A DNA stretch of 40,701 bases from Bacillus nitratireducens (GTDB lineage: Bacteria; Bacillota; Bacilli; Bacillales; Bacillaceae_G), in assembly GCF_001884135.1 (NCBI RefSeq), contig NZ_MAOC01000018.1, positions 1 to 40,701 on the forward strand. The letters are read 5' to 3'. The notes under the pieces were generated by a model that was not told the origin of the DNA, ran no database searches, and saw nothing but the letters and a program-made list of their open reading frames with translations. Made by a program: the position numbers and the translations under genes. This document shows positions 1 to 7,298 of this stretch, piece by piece; within the stretch, counting starts at the first letter, position 1, and every line of letters starts with the position of its first letter.

Positions 1-548
1 GCGCCGGTAGCGCCAGTAACGCCACGAAGTCCTTGAGGTCCAGTAGCACCGGTAGCACCAGTAGCACCGGTAGCGCCAGTAGCGCCTCCACCAAGGCAAC
101 CAGAGCCATATTTAACTAAAATGGTTTGGATTTCTATAATCAGCTTAATAAGTTTGTCTATAGTACAGCAATTAACTTTAAATAACTTAGCGATATACAG
201 TAAAAAATTAAGCAGGCTTTGTAGTTCAACGTATAATGCTCCGCACGAGAAAGGTTTTGTTTTTAGAATAGTTAATAGGTGAGTAATAATAGAAGTTCCG
301 ATTTTTTCTTGTGCAGGTGATAAGTCTAAACATTTGAGGAATTTTTGTAGATTATCTAGGGTAGCTATAAGTTTATCAATATTACTTTGGGAAGGATTTT
401 GGAATATATCTTTAATATTTTGTCCAAGAGCTTGAAGGATTTTAATAAATTCTTTAAGTTCAGATTTAGAGATGTTAATAAAACTACAAGCACGGACTTC
501 GCAACAATCGTTACCGAAGAATACTTTCCCTCTATTTTTATTGTTCAT
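1..548 (-). CDS. Collagen-like repeat surface protein, N-terminal part (truncated by window edge)
   Basis: The gene reads leftward from ATG at 548 and runs off the window, so only about 182 codons are visible. A ribosome site (AAAGGAATG) lies just before the start. The first ~145 residues are a helical, Cys-containing leader that begins MNNKNRGKVFFGNDCCEV. A Gly-rich hinge (CLGGG) follows, and then Gly-X-Y triplets, mainly Gly-Ala-Thr with one Gly-Pro-Gln. In the B. cereus group this layout is typical of collagen-like proteins on the exosporium or cell surface, such as the BclA family, whose Thr residues are glycosylated. The N-terminus is not the short BclA exosporium-leader motif. It resembles the preface domain that NCBI names on other collagen-like B. 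cereus proteins (recalled, not checked). The C-terminal trimerisation domain is outside the window, so the exact paralogue cannot be named. GC content rises sharply in the repeat, as expected for Gly/Ala/Thr codons. Confidence 0.85.
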   Translation of the reverse strand, partial: MNNKNRGKVFFGNDCCEVRACSFINISKSELKEFIKILQALGQNIKDIFQNPSQSNIDKLIATLDNLQKFLKCLDLSPAQEKIGTSIITHLLTILKTKPFSCGALYVELQSLLNFLLYIAKLFKVNCCTIDKLIKLIIEIQTILVKYGSGCLGGGATGATGATGATGATGPQGLRGVTGATG

Positions 549-703
549 CTTTTCATTCCTTTCTTTTATAGAATAAATAGTCTCAATATAATAAAATGAA
601 AATAAAACTAAATTCGTGATGGACAAACTACTATTTCAAAAAAAATAAGGGTTTTACCTACTTAGTAAGGGGAATTAAAGAGATTGAAGGATTTCTATCT
701 AGC

Positions 704-770
704 AAAAGGCTGATTAGTTAGGGTTAATCAGCAGTAGGAGATGCAAAAAACGCTGATTAAAGTTTCATTT
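704..770 (-). repeat. Degenerate fragment of the bcr1-like repeat
   Basis: Read on the minus strand, this begins with ATGAAACTTTAATCAG. It continues with a small hairpin and ends near AATCAGCCTTTT. That order matches the first ~70 nt of the two full repeats at 24869 and 26050 (GTGAAACTTTAATCAGTGGG, hairpin, CCAATCGGGC). The second half of the element and its right end are missing. It is therefore a decayed or partial copy. Confidence 0.5.
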
Positions 771-800
771 TGTATAGTTTTTTAGGAAAATGATGAGTTA

Positions 801-847
801 AACAAAAACAGTGGGGGCAGTTTTTAACTGCCCCCACTGTTTTTGTT
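801..847. terminator. Bidirectional intrinsic terminator
   Basis: A perfect 20-bp inverted repeat occupies 801-820 and 828-847 around a 7-nt loop, with a GTGGGGGCAG core flanked by A-rich and T-rich arms. It lies 10 nt beyond the stop of the minus-strand kinase gene and most likely ends that transcript. The symmetric A/T flanks would allow function in both directions. Confidence 0.88.
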
Positions 848-857
848 TATCGACACT

Positions 858-2108
858 TTAATTATCTCTTTTGGGCAACGAGGGGATAGATATTGTAAAA
901 GTTGTCCCACTGTGATCACTAGAAACTTTTAATGTACCGTTATGATTTTGAATAATTTTCTTCGTTACTGATAATCCCAGTCCCGTTCCTGAGTCTTTTG
1001 TAGAGAAAAACGGATCAAATATATATTCTTGAATAGCTGGAGGAATGCCGGTTCCATTATCTTTGAAAGTAATACGAACAAAATTATCTAAGCGATAACT
1101 AGTAATTTGAATAGAAAGAGGTTCTTCACCTTGAGCATCGACAGCATTTTGAAATAAATTTAAAAAAACTTGCACGAGTTCATGGCGATCAATATTGACG
1201 AGTACGCCATCTAATTCCGTAGAAAAATCATAGTCAATAGAAATGTTGTGCAAAAAAACTTCACTAGCAAGTAGTTGTTGAATATATTCGCGTAAAAACG
1301 TATTGATCCGAAAAGGTTCTCTAGTAAATTCACGCGTTTTTGAAATGGCTAAAAATTTTGTGATAATACTATTTGCACGATCTAGTTCAGGAATGAGTAG
1401 ACTTTTAAACAATTCTTTATTGGATGGAGAAACGCTATCTTGTAGAAATTGCAAGTACCCACGTACCGTTGTAAGGGGATTTCGTACTTCATGAGCAATC
1501 CCAGCTGCGATTCGTCCTGCTAATGAAAATTTTTCTGCATCACGTTCTGTGTTTAAATAATGGAAGACACTAATAACTCTAAAAATCTCTCCGTTATAAT
1601 CCCGAATAATTCGATTGTTTAAAATACCATAGTTTTTGTCTAACACTTCTTCATTATATATTTCTGTTCCTGTTCTTAATGTTTCAATCGCTTTAATTTG
1701 TTCTTCTGGCAAGTTTAGTAATTGTTGAATTGGCTTTCCAATTATATCATTTCGTACTACACCAAAATCATCTGCTGCAGCTTGATTACATAAAGTTATA
1801 TTTCCTTTACTATCAACAAAGGTGACATGATGTGAAAAAGCATCAAAAATATGAACAAAGTATGTTTCAAGTTGTTCAAATAAAAATAATGAATCGCAAG
1901 TAAGTTGAAAATCAGCCTTTTTATTCTCTTTTTGTATGTTTTGAATAGAATGAGTCGTTCTCGTTTTCTTTATTTGTAAACCAATATGTGGATTTTTGTA
2001 TGTGAAATGATGTGGTAATTGATTCACAAGCTCTTCATATAACCGCACTTTATTTTCTAGTTCTTCTATTCGTTTTTCATAAGATACAATACCATCGTTT
2101 GGAAGCAT
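858..2108 (-). CDS. PAS-domain sensor histidine kinase, sporulation phosphorelay type
   Basis: This is a 416-aa cytoplasmic kinase with no membrane segment. Residues ~12-30 form a short coiled coil and ~85-190 a PAS domain (VTFVDSKGNITLCNQAA). The dimerisation/phosphoacceptor box is AAGIAHEVRNPLTTVRGY with His206. The ATPase domain shows an N box (QVFLNLFQNAVDA), DNGTGIP, FDPFFSTK and GTGLGLS. The H-box wording is characteristic of KinA/KinB/KinE-type kinases that feed Spo0F in the sporulation phosphorelay. The absence of a neighbouring response regulator fits that role, but the link to Spo0F is inference. I chose ATG at 2108. The TTG 18 nt upstream lies inside the AGGGG ribosome site. The gene ends at the palindromic terminator at 801-847 and is divergent from yunF. 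Confidence 0.85.
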   Translation of the reverse strand: MLPNDGIVSYEKRIEELENKVRLYEELVNQLPHHFTYKNPHIGLQIKKTRTTHSIQNIQKENKKADFQLTCDSLFLFEQLETYFVHIFDAFSHHVTFVDSKGNITLCNQAAADDFGVVRNDIIGKPIQQLLNLPEEQIKAIETLRTGTEIYNEEVLDKNYGILNNRIIRDYNGEIFRVISVFHYLNTERDAEKFSLAGRIAAGIAHEVRNPLTTVRGYLQFLQDSVSPSNKELFKSLLIPELDRANSIITKFLAISKTREFTREPFRINTFLREYIQQLLASEVFLHNISIDYDFSTELDGVLVNIDRHELVQVFLNLFQNAVDAQGEEPLSIQITSYRLDNFVRITFKDNGTGIPPAIQEYIFDPFFSTKDSGTGLGLSVTKKIIQNHNGTLKVSSDHSGTTFTISIPSLPKRDN

Positions 2109-2269
2109 AAATAAATAACCCCTCAATTTAAAAATTCTTCCATTTAGTATATCATATTTTTATACGGATACTCTTAAAGAAAGAGCTACTTTGTGAAATT
2201 GGTCGGATGGTATTTTTGTGAAGTAATATAGAATGAGTGTAGGCTGAAGTTGAGAAGGGAGGAATTCGT

Positions 2270-3115
2270 TTGCTTTTTATTGGAGTAACGGGATGGGGAG
2301 ATCATGATTCTTTATATATAAATCCCTATGAAAATAGAAATAAATTGCGAACTTATAGTGAACATTTTCCCATTGTGGAAGTAGATAGTTCATTTTATGC
2401 GATGCAACCTGCGCGGAATTATACAAAATGGGCGATGGAAACGCCGAAAGATTTTTCTTTTATAGTAAAAGCCTATCAAGGAATGACAGGACATATGAAA
2501 GGGGAAATCCCTTTTTCTACGTTCGATGAGATGTTTGATGTGTATAAACAATCCATTCTTCCTTTAATAGAAGCGAATAAATTAAAAATGATTTTATTTC
2601 AATATCCACCATGGTTTGATTGTAAAGTGAAGAATGTAGATTTACTTCGATACACGAAAGAAAAAATGGAAGATTTACCGTGTGCAATAGAATTTCGAAA
2701 TCAAACATGGTTTTATCCAGAAATGAGAGATAAGACGTTACAGTTTTTAGAAAAAGAAAAATGGATTCATACAATTTGCGATGAGCCTCAGGCAGGAATA
2801 GGATCAGTACCACTTGTATTAGAGGCAACAAACTCGGACATGGCGTTATTACGTTTTCATGGCCGAAATGTTCATGGTTGGCTGGATAAAGGGGAAAATT
2901 GGAGAGCGGTTCGCTGTTTATATCGCTACAACAATAAAGAACTAGAAGAATGGGTAGAGAGACTAGAGCAATTAAAAAAGAAGACAAAGGGCATATATGT
3001 ACTATTTAACAATAATTCGGGCGGAGATGCAGCGGATAATGCGAAACAGCTTATGAAATTGATGAACATTACATATGGTGAGCCGAAGCCTGAGCAATTA
3101 AATTTGTTTGAATGA
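2270..3115 (+). CDS. yunF: DUF72 family protein YunF
   Basis: This 281-aa protein of the DUF72/YecE family is a TIM-barrel-like fold of unknown activity, about the same length as B. subtilis YunF. Family hallmarks are visible: FIGVTGWGDHDSLYI at the N-terminus, YSEHFPIVEVDSSFYAMQP, FSFIVKAYQGMTGH, the FQYPPWF strand, AIEFRNQTWF, and a C-terminal LRFHGRN / YVLFNNNSGGDAADNA block. The start is a TTG preceded by AAGGGAGG at good spacing; no in-frame ATG gives a full N-terminus. The next feature is a hairpin at 3127-3165, which probably ends this transcript and also the RNA coming from the opposite side. Function remains unknown in the family. Confidence 0.9.
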   Translation: MLFIGVTGWGDHDSLYINPYENRNKLRTYSEHFPIVEVDSSFYAMQPARNYTKWAMETPKDFSFIVKAYQGMTGHMKGEIPFSTFDEMFDVYKQSILPLIEANKLKMILFQYPPWFDCKVKNVDLLRYTKEKMEDLPCAIEFRNQTWFYPEMRDKTLQFLEKEKWIHTICDEPQAGIGSVPLVLEATNSDMALLRFHGRNVHGWLDKGENWRAVRCLYRYNNKELEEWVERLEQLKKKTKGIYVLFNNNSGGDAADNAKQLMKLMNITYGEPKPEQLNLFE

Positions 3116-3119
3116 TGAT

Positions 3120-3230
3120 AAACAAGAAAGGCACTGTACAAACAGGGGGAATGTACAGTGCCTTTCTATATGAAAAAGAGGGGTAACAATGTTACTGAGC
3201 GTTTGGTTGATTCATCAATTGTTGGCTTCG
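3120..3230 (-). ncRNA. Candidate Fur-regulated small RNA (FsrA-like)
   Basis: A strong leftward promoter with an embedded Fur box (3237-3265) has no protein gene in front of it. Transcription would start near 3230 and run into the hairpin at 3127-3165, giving an RNA of about 110 nt. The RNA contains a small stem (GTAAC-ATT-GTTAC), an unpaired CCCCTCTTTTT patch, and a terminator hairpin whose loop contains CCCCC. Such C-rich single-stranded patches are the pairing elements by which B. subtilis FsrA blocks ribosome binding sites of iron-using enzymes. The longest ORF inside (about 7 codons) lacks a ribosome site. The promoter, Fur box and terminator are seen in the sequence. Identity with FsrA is inferred from design, not from alignment. 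Confidence 0.65.
3127..3165. terminator. Terminator shared by yunF and the candidate sRNA
   Basis: A perfect 14-bp stem (AAAGGCACTGTACA / TGTACAGTGCCTTT) has an 11-nt loop. On the minus strand it is followed by CTTGTTTATC, a moderate T-tract. On the plus strand the trailing run is weaker. It lies 12 nt after the yunF stop. Confidence 0.8.
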
Positions 3231-3236
3231 TAATAA

Positions 3237-3265
3237 ATGATAATGGTTATCATTATCATTGTCAA
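3237..3265 (-). promoter_or_regulatory. Sigma-A promoter with embedded Fur box
   Basis: Reading leftward there is a perfect -35 (TTGACA, 3260-3265), a 17-nt spacer and a -10 of TATCAT (3237-3242). The spacer and -10 coincide with GATAATGGTTATCATTATC (3239-3257), which matches the classical 19-bp Fur box at 17 of 19 positions. Fur bound here would block RNA polymerase when iron is sufficient. Confidence 0.8.
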
Positions 3266-3294
3266 TGGTTTTTCGGAAAATAAGTAAAAAACTT

Positions 3295-3396
3295 TTTATC
3301 CTGCTATTTGTGGGCAGTAAAACTCCTACCTCAAAATTCGGCTGGAGCAAAGAAGTTAGGTGGGAGCCCCGCTGCCCGTAAACGCCTTCACTTTAT
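3295..3396 (-). repeat. bcr1-like repeat, internally deleted copy
   Basis: This 102-bp element is bounded by TTTAT at both ends (3295-3299, 3392-3396) and is in reverse orientation relative to the copies at 24869 and 26050. It keeps the TTTACGGGCAG ... GCCCAC pairing ends and the CACCTAACTTCTTTGC centre. It lacks the ~55-nt first stem-loop (ACTTTAATCAGTGGG ... CCAATCGGGC) found in the full copies. Confidence 0.75.
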
Positions 3397-3414
3397 ATTT
3401 TAAATAGTAATAAA

Positions 3415-3443
3415 AAAAGAACAGCAATTACTGCTGTTCTTTT
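3415..3443 (-). terminator. Intrinsic terminator of the small RHH-like gene
   Basis: A 12-bp stem (AAAAGAACAGCA / TGCTGTTCTTTT) with a 5-nt loop overlaps the stop codon of the gene at 3428-3622. In the minus direction it is followed by a T-run. Confidence 0.75.
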
Positions 3444-3622
3444 CCATTGATGATTTGTTGTAAATCAAAAGGAGTTATCGCTTGGATAAATTCCTTTGAG
3501 ATAAGTGTTTGAACGAGAGTGCTTTCAGAAATAGTAGCACCCGTTTTCTTTTGATAAGCTTTCTTTAATAAATCAAGTTTTTCAGCCGTTTCTTTCGGTA
3601 ATTCAATTGTTAATGTGTTCAT
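3428..3622 (-). CDS. Small ribbon-helix-helix-like protein
   Basis: This 64-aa protein begins MNTLTIELPKETAEKLDLLK. An N-terminal beta-strand with an alternating pattern is followed by two helices (the second around ISESTLVQTLISKEF), the layout of the MetJ/Arc/CopG DNA-binding fold. The start ATG at 3622 has a strong AGGGGGAG ribosome site. It lies downstream of the recombinase gene on the same strand but is separated from it by a terminator, so it probably has its own promoter in 3623-3688. No toxin-like gene adjoins it, so an antitoxin role is not supported. Function is unknown; DNA binding is inferred from the fold pattern only. Confidence 0.65.
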   Translation of the reverse strand: MNTLTIELPKETAEKLDLLKKAYQKKTGATISESTLVQTLISKEFIQAITPFDLQQIINGKEQQ

Positions 3623-3688
3623 AATTTCTCCCCCTTACTATTAGAGTACCACTACAGTATAGGAGAGACAAGAAAAGAGAATATGAAA

Positions 3689-3732
3689 CATAAAAAAGGT
3701 TACCAGATTTATAAATGGTAACCTTTTTTATG
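3689..3732 (-). terminator. Intrinsic terminator downstream of the recombinase gene
   Basis: A perfect 17-bp palindrome occupies 3689-3705 and 3716-3732 (core AAAAAAGGTTACCA) with a 10-nt loop and flanking A/T runs. It lies 11 nt past the recombinase stop. Confidence 0.85.
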
Positions 3733-3743
3733 TATAAGAGTTA

Positions 3744-4274
3744 TTAAGCAATACCGATATACTTTAAAGTTTTTGATGGAGTACTGTGGTCAAAGAAGTG
3801 TTGTAAAAATGCGATATCAACACCTGATTTGTATGCACAATAGCCCCAAGTTTTTCGAAGTGTATGTGAGCTAATCCCTTCTAATCCAACTTCTTTTGCA
3901 GCTTTGTTTAAAATGTACCATGCATGCTGTCTCGTAATAGACTTTGTCCCTTTTTGAGACTTTAATAATGGCTCATTACGTTTCCAAGTTTTACGTTCTT
4001 TCATGTAGTCTTCGATTGCGTGCTGTAAGTCTTCATTTACAGCAAACCATTTATGTTTCTTTACTTTTTCATTGTAAAATAAAATGGAATGGCGAACATT
4101 TTCGTCTTCATCAATTACATCACTAACTTTTAATTGTAAGATTTCACTTACTTTCAAGCCAGAATTTACAGCTAATACGAATAATAAGCCATCACGTTTC
4201 GAAGATTGTAAAAGTATATTTTTGATAGTTTCTAATTGTTTTTCGTTTTGAATTGGTTGTCCTGCTTGTTTCAT
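3744..4274 (-). CDS. Minimal tyrosine recombinase / phage-integrase family protein
   Basis: This protein is 176 aa from ATG 4274, which follows AGGAGAG; the upstream GTG at 4283 lies closer to that site. It consists almost entirely of the catalytic domain. Visible are the box-I region (NSGLKVSEILQL), the HTLRKTWG box with His-x-x-Arg, FDHSTPSKTLKYIGI with the second His, and the nucleophile Tyr four residues from the C-terminus. The N-terminal core-binding domain of normal integrases (about 100 aa) is missing. The first catalytic Arg is replaced by Lys (about residue 41), so strand-exchange activity is doubtful. No attachment sites or mobile-element genes lie nearby. It may be a domesticated remnant or a DNA-binding regulator. 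It ends at a strong terminator. Confidence 0.8.
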   Translation of the reverse strand: MKQAGQPIQNEKQLETIKNILLQSSKRDGLLFVLAVNSGLKVSEILQLKVSDVIDEDENVRHSILFYNEKVKKHKWFAVNEDLQHAIEDYMKERKTWKRNEPLLKSQKGTKSITRQHAWYILNKAAKEVGLEGISSHTLRKTWGYCAYKSGVDIAFLQHFFDHSTPSKTLKYIGIA

Positions 4275-4381
4275 TTCACGCACTCTCCTCTTTTGTATGT
4301 GTAAAGGAAAGGATTAACTTGTTTCTAACTATAAAGGGAGAGTGTGAATTTCATGTGAACTCCTAGTGAAATTAAGACAAA

Positions 4382-6199
4382 TTATTTGACTTCTTTTACT
4401 TTTTGTAAATTAAAATAAAATACAACACTATTAGTTGTATTATACACACCGTATTCAGCGCGGTGTAAGTCTAAAATGTTTTTTACAATAGATAACCCAA
4501 GGCCGGTACCTCCAGTATGACGGCTACGAGAAGCATCTAAACGGTAGAAGCGATCCCAAATTTTTTCAAGACTTTCTTCTGGAATAGGATTGCCTGTGTT
4601 TTCAATTTCGATTTTCACTGTATCTTCCGTTTCTACAACAGAGACGTGTATTCTTTCACCATCTGGAGTATATCGAATTGCATTGCTAAGCAAGTTCACA
4701 ACTACTTGCTCAATACGGCTACGATTTGCTTTAACAAATAGAGAAGAGTCAGCGTGGATGTCCACTTGTAAATGTTTTTCCTCCATGCTAAATAATAATT
4801 TTGTATAGACTTGTTGAATTAATTCACCGATTGAGAATGTCGACATTTCTAGTTTGTACGTACCAGATTCAAGTTTTGCTAATTCTAACATTTCAACAAT
4901 AAGCCTGTTCATATTTTCTGTTTCTTCTAAAATAACATTTGTATAATATGTCGTATCTTTACTTACGCCATCTTGTATACCTTCAGCGAAGCTACGAATA
5001 ACACTAAGCGGTGTTTTTAATTCATGAGATACACCAGAAATGAATTCTTTTCTCGTTTTTTCCAATTGACGTTCACGTTCAATATCTTGTTGTAATTTTG
5101 TATTGGCAACATTTAATCGGTCGATTCGATCTTTTAAATTTACAGAGAGTGTATTAATACTACCTGATAATCCACCAATTTCATCATCTGCTGCAACAGG
5201 TAACTTCTCGCTAAAATCAAAGTTGGCCATTTTTTTTGTAACGCGATTTATCTTAATTAATGGTTTAACGATGATTTTTGAGTAGTAGAAGGATAACAAA
5301 ATAATAACGAGAAACACGATAATTAAGGCATAGACATAATAATCTTTTAAAACGAGCATCGCTTCATTAACAGGTTGTAAAGATGCTATCGCAAAAGCGT
5401 ATTCCTTAATTTCTCCGTTTTTCATAATAGGCTTTACAAAGACACTGTTTTTTATATTTTCCCCACTATCTAAAATATACGTGTTTAATTGATTTGAATT
5501 AGAAGTACCTTGCCTAATAGTTCTTGCAAAATATTGAACAGCTTGTAATGTTTCAAAATCCTTTGCAAGACGAATCTCAGTCTTGGAAGGAAGCTGTAAT
5601 TTAGATATTATCCCAGTGAACTCGATTGGAGAACCCGTATTATCATATCGATTTTTAAGTTTATTTTTAGATGGATTACCACTAATGGATTGAAAATCTG
5701 AATTGAATTGTTCATTTATCCATCTAGTATTATTAGTTATTAATTCTTGAGGTGTTATTATATCATTCGGTCGGAGTAGTCCGTCTACATAAATTATTCC
5801 ATCTTTTTTTAATCCTAAGTTTACGAATTTATTATATTCTTCAGGTGTTAAAAGGTTGTTAAGGGGGATGGAATAGGTTTTATTATTTTTAGGGTTAATC
5901 ACATCAATGGAAAAACTGTAATCACTTTTAATAATCCCGTTAGAATCTAAAAATTGGATTTCAGCATTTGTTTTATCATGAAATTCTTGTTTTAATTTTC
6001 TAGTGTCCTCAAAGTCTTGGGCGCTTTTTTCGTAATTATCTACGAATTTTTCAAAAGCCGTTTGAACGGTTTTTACTTTCTTATTAATATAAAACTTCTC
6101 TAAAAATAGAGATTGTCCAAGGAAAAAAAGGAGAAATATAATTGTAAATAAAGTTGACGTTAATAAAAATAGTTTAAAGACGATGCTTCTGTTCTTCAC
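4382..6199 (-). CDS. Membrane sensor histidine kinase with HAMP domain, orphan
   Basis: This is a 605-aa kinase. TM1 is at about residues 8-32, a long extracytoplasmic sensor region at ~33-285, and TM2 at ~288-307. A HAMP linker follows (KPLIKINRVTKKMANFDF), then a phosphoacceptor box FISGVSHELKTPLSVIRSF with His392. The ATPase domain shows VVNLLSNAIRYT, ENTGNPIP, WDRFYR and GGTGLGLSIVKNIL. The sensor domain is not one I recognise. Kinases of this class normally sit directly downstream of their OmpR-type response regulator. Here the upstream neighbour is deoD, behind a terminator, so no partner is encoded in the window. The start ATG at 6199 follows an extended AT-rich leader (6200-6362). The last codons precede a short gap and the recombinase gene. 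Confidence 0.85.
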   Translation of the reverse strand: MKNRSIVFKLFLLTSTLFTIIFLLFFLGQSLFLEKFYINKKVKTVQTAFEKFVDNYEKSAQDFEDTRKLKQEFHDKTNAEIQFLDSNGIIKSDYSFSIDVINPKNNKTYSIPLNNLLTPEEYNKFVNLGLKKDGIIYVDGLLRPNDIITPQELITNNTRWINEQFNSDFQSISGNPSKNKLKNRYDNTGSPIEFTGIISKLQLPSKTEIRLAKDFETLQAVQYFARTIRQGTSNSNQLNTYILDSGENIKNSVFVKPIMKNGEIKEYAFAIASLQPVNEAMLVLKDYYVYALIIVFLVIILLSFYYSKIIVKPLIKINRVTKKMANFDFSEKLPVAADDEIGGLSGSINTLSVNLKDRIDRLNVANTKLQQDIERERQLEKTRKEFISGVSHELKTPLSVIRSFAEGIQDGVSKDTTYYTNVILEETENMNRLIVEMLELAKLESGTYKLEMSTFSIGELIQQVYTKLLFSMEEKHLQVDIHADSSLFVKANRSRIEQVVVNLLSNAIRYTPDGERIHVSVVETEDTVKIEIENTGNPIPEESLEKIWDRFYRLDASRSRHTGGTGLGLSIVKNILDLHRAEYGVYNTTNSVVFYFNLQKVKEVK

Positions 6200-6362
6200 T
6201 GTTTCACCTCGTATGAAAAATACTGTAATTTAAATGATTTCTTAATTATAACAAAGGTTACAAAAAAGTAGAGGGGAGAAATCTGTCTCTCTCTAAAGTA
6301 GTTTTTTATAGAAAGTCACATAAAGAGAAGGTGCGGTGACTGTCGAAGTATTGTAGCATAAA

Positions 6363-6394
6363 AAAGAACTCGCCAGACGTATGACGAGTTCTTT
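6363..6394 (-). terminator. Terminator of deoD
   Basis: A 10-bp stem AAAGAACTCG / CGAGTTCTTT occupies 6363-6372 and 6385-6394, immediately downstream of the deoD stop on the minus strand, and is followed by T-rich sequence. Confidence 0.75.
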
Positions 6395-6400
6395 AGTGTA

Positions 6401-7108
6401 CTATTGCTGAATTGCTGCATCTAAAGCGATTTCAATCATTTCGTTAAATGTAGTTTGACGCTCTTCAGATGTTGTTTCTTCACCAGTGAAGATATGGTCG
6501 CTTACCGTTAATACAGATAATGCATTTACACCGTATTTAGCTGCTAATGTGTAAAGAGCAGTTGTTTCCATTTCTACTGCTAGTACACCGTAATCTCCAA
6601 GTTTTTTAACCATGTCCATGCTTTCACGGTAAAATACATCTGCTGTTAAAACGTTACCAACACGAACGTGTAAGCCTTTTTCAGTCCCAGCATCGTAAGC
6701 TTTCTTTAAAAGGTCAAAGTTTGCAGCTGGTGCAAAATCAAAACCAGGGAATGTTAAACGGTTCATATTAGAATCCGTACAAGCCGTCATCGCAATAATA
6801 ACGTCACGTACTTTTACGTCTTTTTGAATGGCACCGCAAGTTCCAACGCGAATTAAATTTTTAACTCCGTAGCTTTGGATTAATTCGTTTACATAAATAG
6901 AAATAGAAGGAACACCCATACCTGTACCTTGAACAGATACGCGTTTTCCTTTATAAGTTCCAGTGAAACCTAACATACCACGCACGTTATTATAGCAAGT
7001 AACGTCCTCTAAAAATGTTTCAGCAATATATTTTGCACGTAATGGATCACCAGGTAATAGAATAGATTCAGCGATTTCGCCTTGTTTTGCTTCAATATGT
7101 ACACTCAT
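6401..7108 (-). CDS. deoD: Purine nucleoside phosphorylase DeoD
   Basis: This 235-aa protein is the normal length for the hexameric DeoD class. It cleaves purine (deoxy)ribonucleosides with phosphate in purine salvage. Seen are the phosphate-binding [13 protein letters not shown] near the start, [17 protein letters not shown], and the base/ribose site EMETTALY followed by [11 protein letters not shown] with the catalytic Asp. The start ATG at 7108 has a near-perfect AAGGAGG site. It is a single-gene transcript flanked by terminators, divergent from the gene at 7299. A -10-like TATAAT lies in the shared upstream region (about 7150-7165). Confidence 0.95.
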
Positions 7109-7225
7109 GAAAAGTCCTCCTTATTATGTATTGATAGAAATCAATATCATTTGCATTATACACTACGAATCCTGTCAATCAAAACCTTTTTAATATTTGT
7201 AATGTGTACAAAATAGGAGGATTTC

Positions 7226-7294
7226 ATGAATCATCATCTAGAATATATACTTAAGAGGTTTTGCATGGATAGAGACAATAAAAATGGTAGGTGA
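7226..7294 (+). CDS. Possible 22-codon leader peptide coupled to the next gene
   Basis: ATG at 7226 follows a strong AGGAGG site (7215-7220). The reading frame encodes 22 residues beginning MNHHLEYILKRFCMDRD and stops with TGA at 7292-7294, four nucleotides before the probable TTG start of the downstream gene. The position suggests translational coupling. There is no homology I recognise, and the ORF may simply be a regulatory leader. The peptide is basic and lacks a membrane segment. Confidence 0.45.
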   Translation: MNHHLEYILKRFCMDRDNKNGR

Positions 7295-7298
7295 TATT

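Larger units (their letters stand above)
549..857. other. Intergenic region between collagen-like gene and sensor kinase gene
   Basis: This 309-nt AT-rich gap holds the upstream region of the collagen-like gene (549-700), a degenerate repeat fragment (704-770) and a strong palindromic terminator (801-847). I could not place a convincing sigma-A or sigma-K promoter for the collagen-like gene, and no ORF with a ribosome site was found. Confidence 0.6.

Noticed and set aside
1-110. Tandem repeat at the left edge as a possible CRISPR or minisatellite
   Set aside because: The short GGTAGCGCC-type repeats translate to Gly-X-Thr triplets in frame with the upstream leader, so they are coding collagen-like repeats.
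387-599. 70-aa plus-strand ORF opposite the collagen-like gene
   Set aside because: It lies wholly or mostly antisense to a well-supported coding region, has no ribosome site and encodes low-complexity Phe/Ile-rich sequence.
2517-2987. 156-aa minus-strand ORF inside yunF
   Set aside because: Antisense to a conserved gene with matching length and motifs; no ribosome site and shadow-type composition.
3189-3233. 14-codon plus-strand ORF with an AGAGGGG site just after yunF
   Set aside because: It lies inside the candidate sRNA region on the opposite strand; the apparent ribosome site is the complement of the C-rich patch, and no promoter faces it.
7133-7165. Fur-like AT-rich palindrome (TGATATTGATTTCTATCA) upstream of deoD
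   Set aside because: Too many mismatches to the 7-1-7 motif and not placed over promoter elements as in the two accepted sites.
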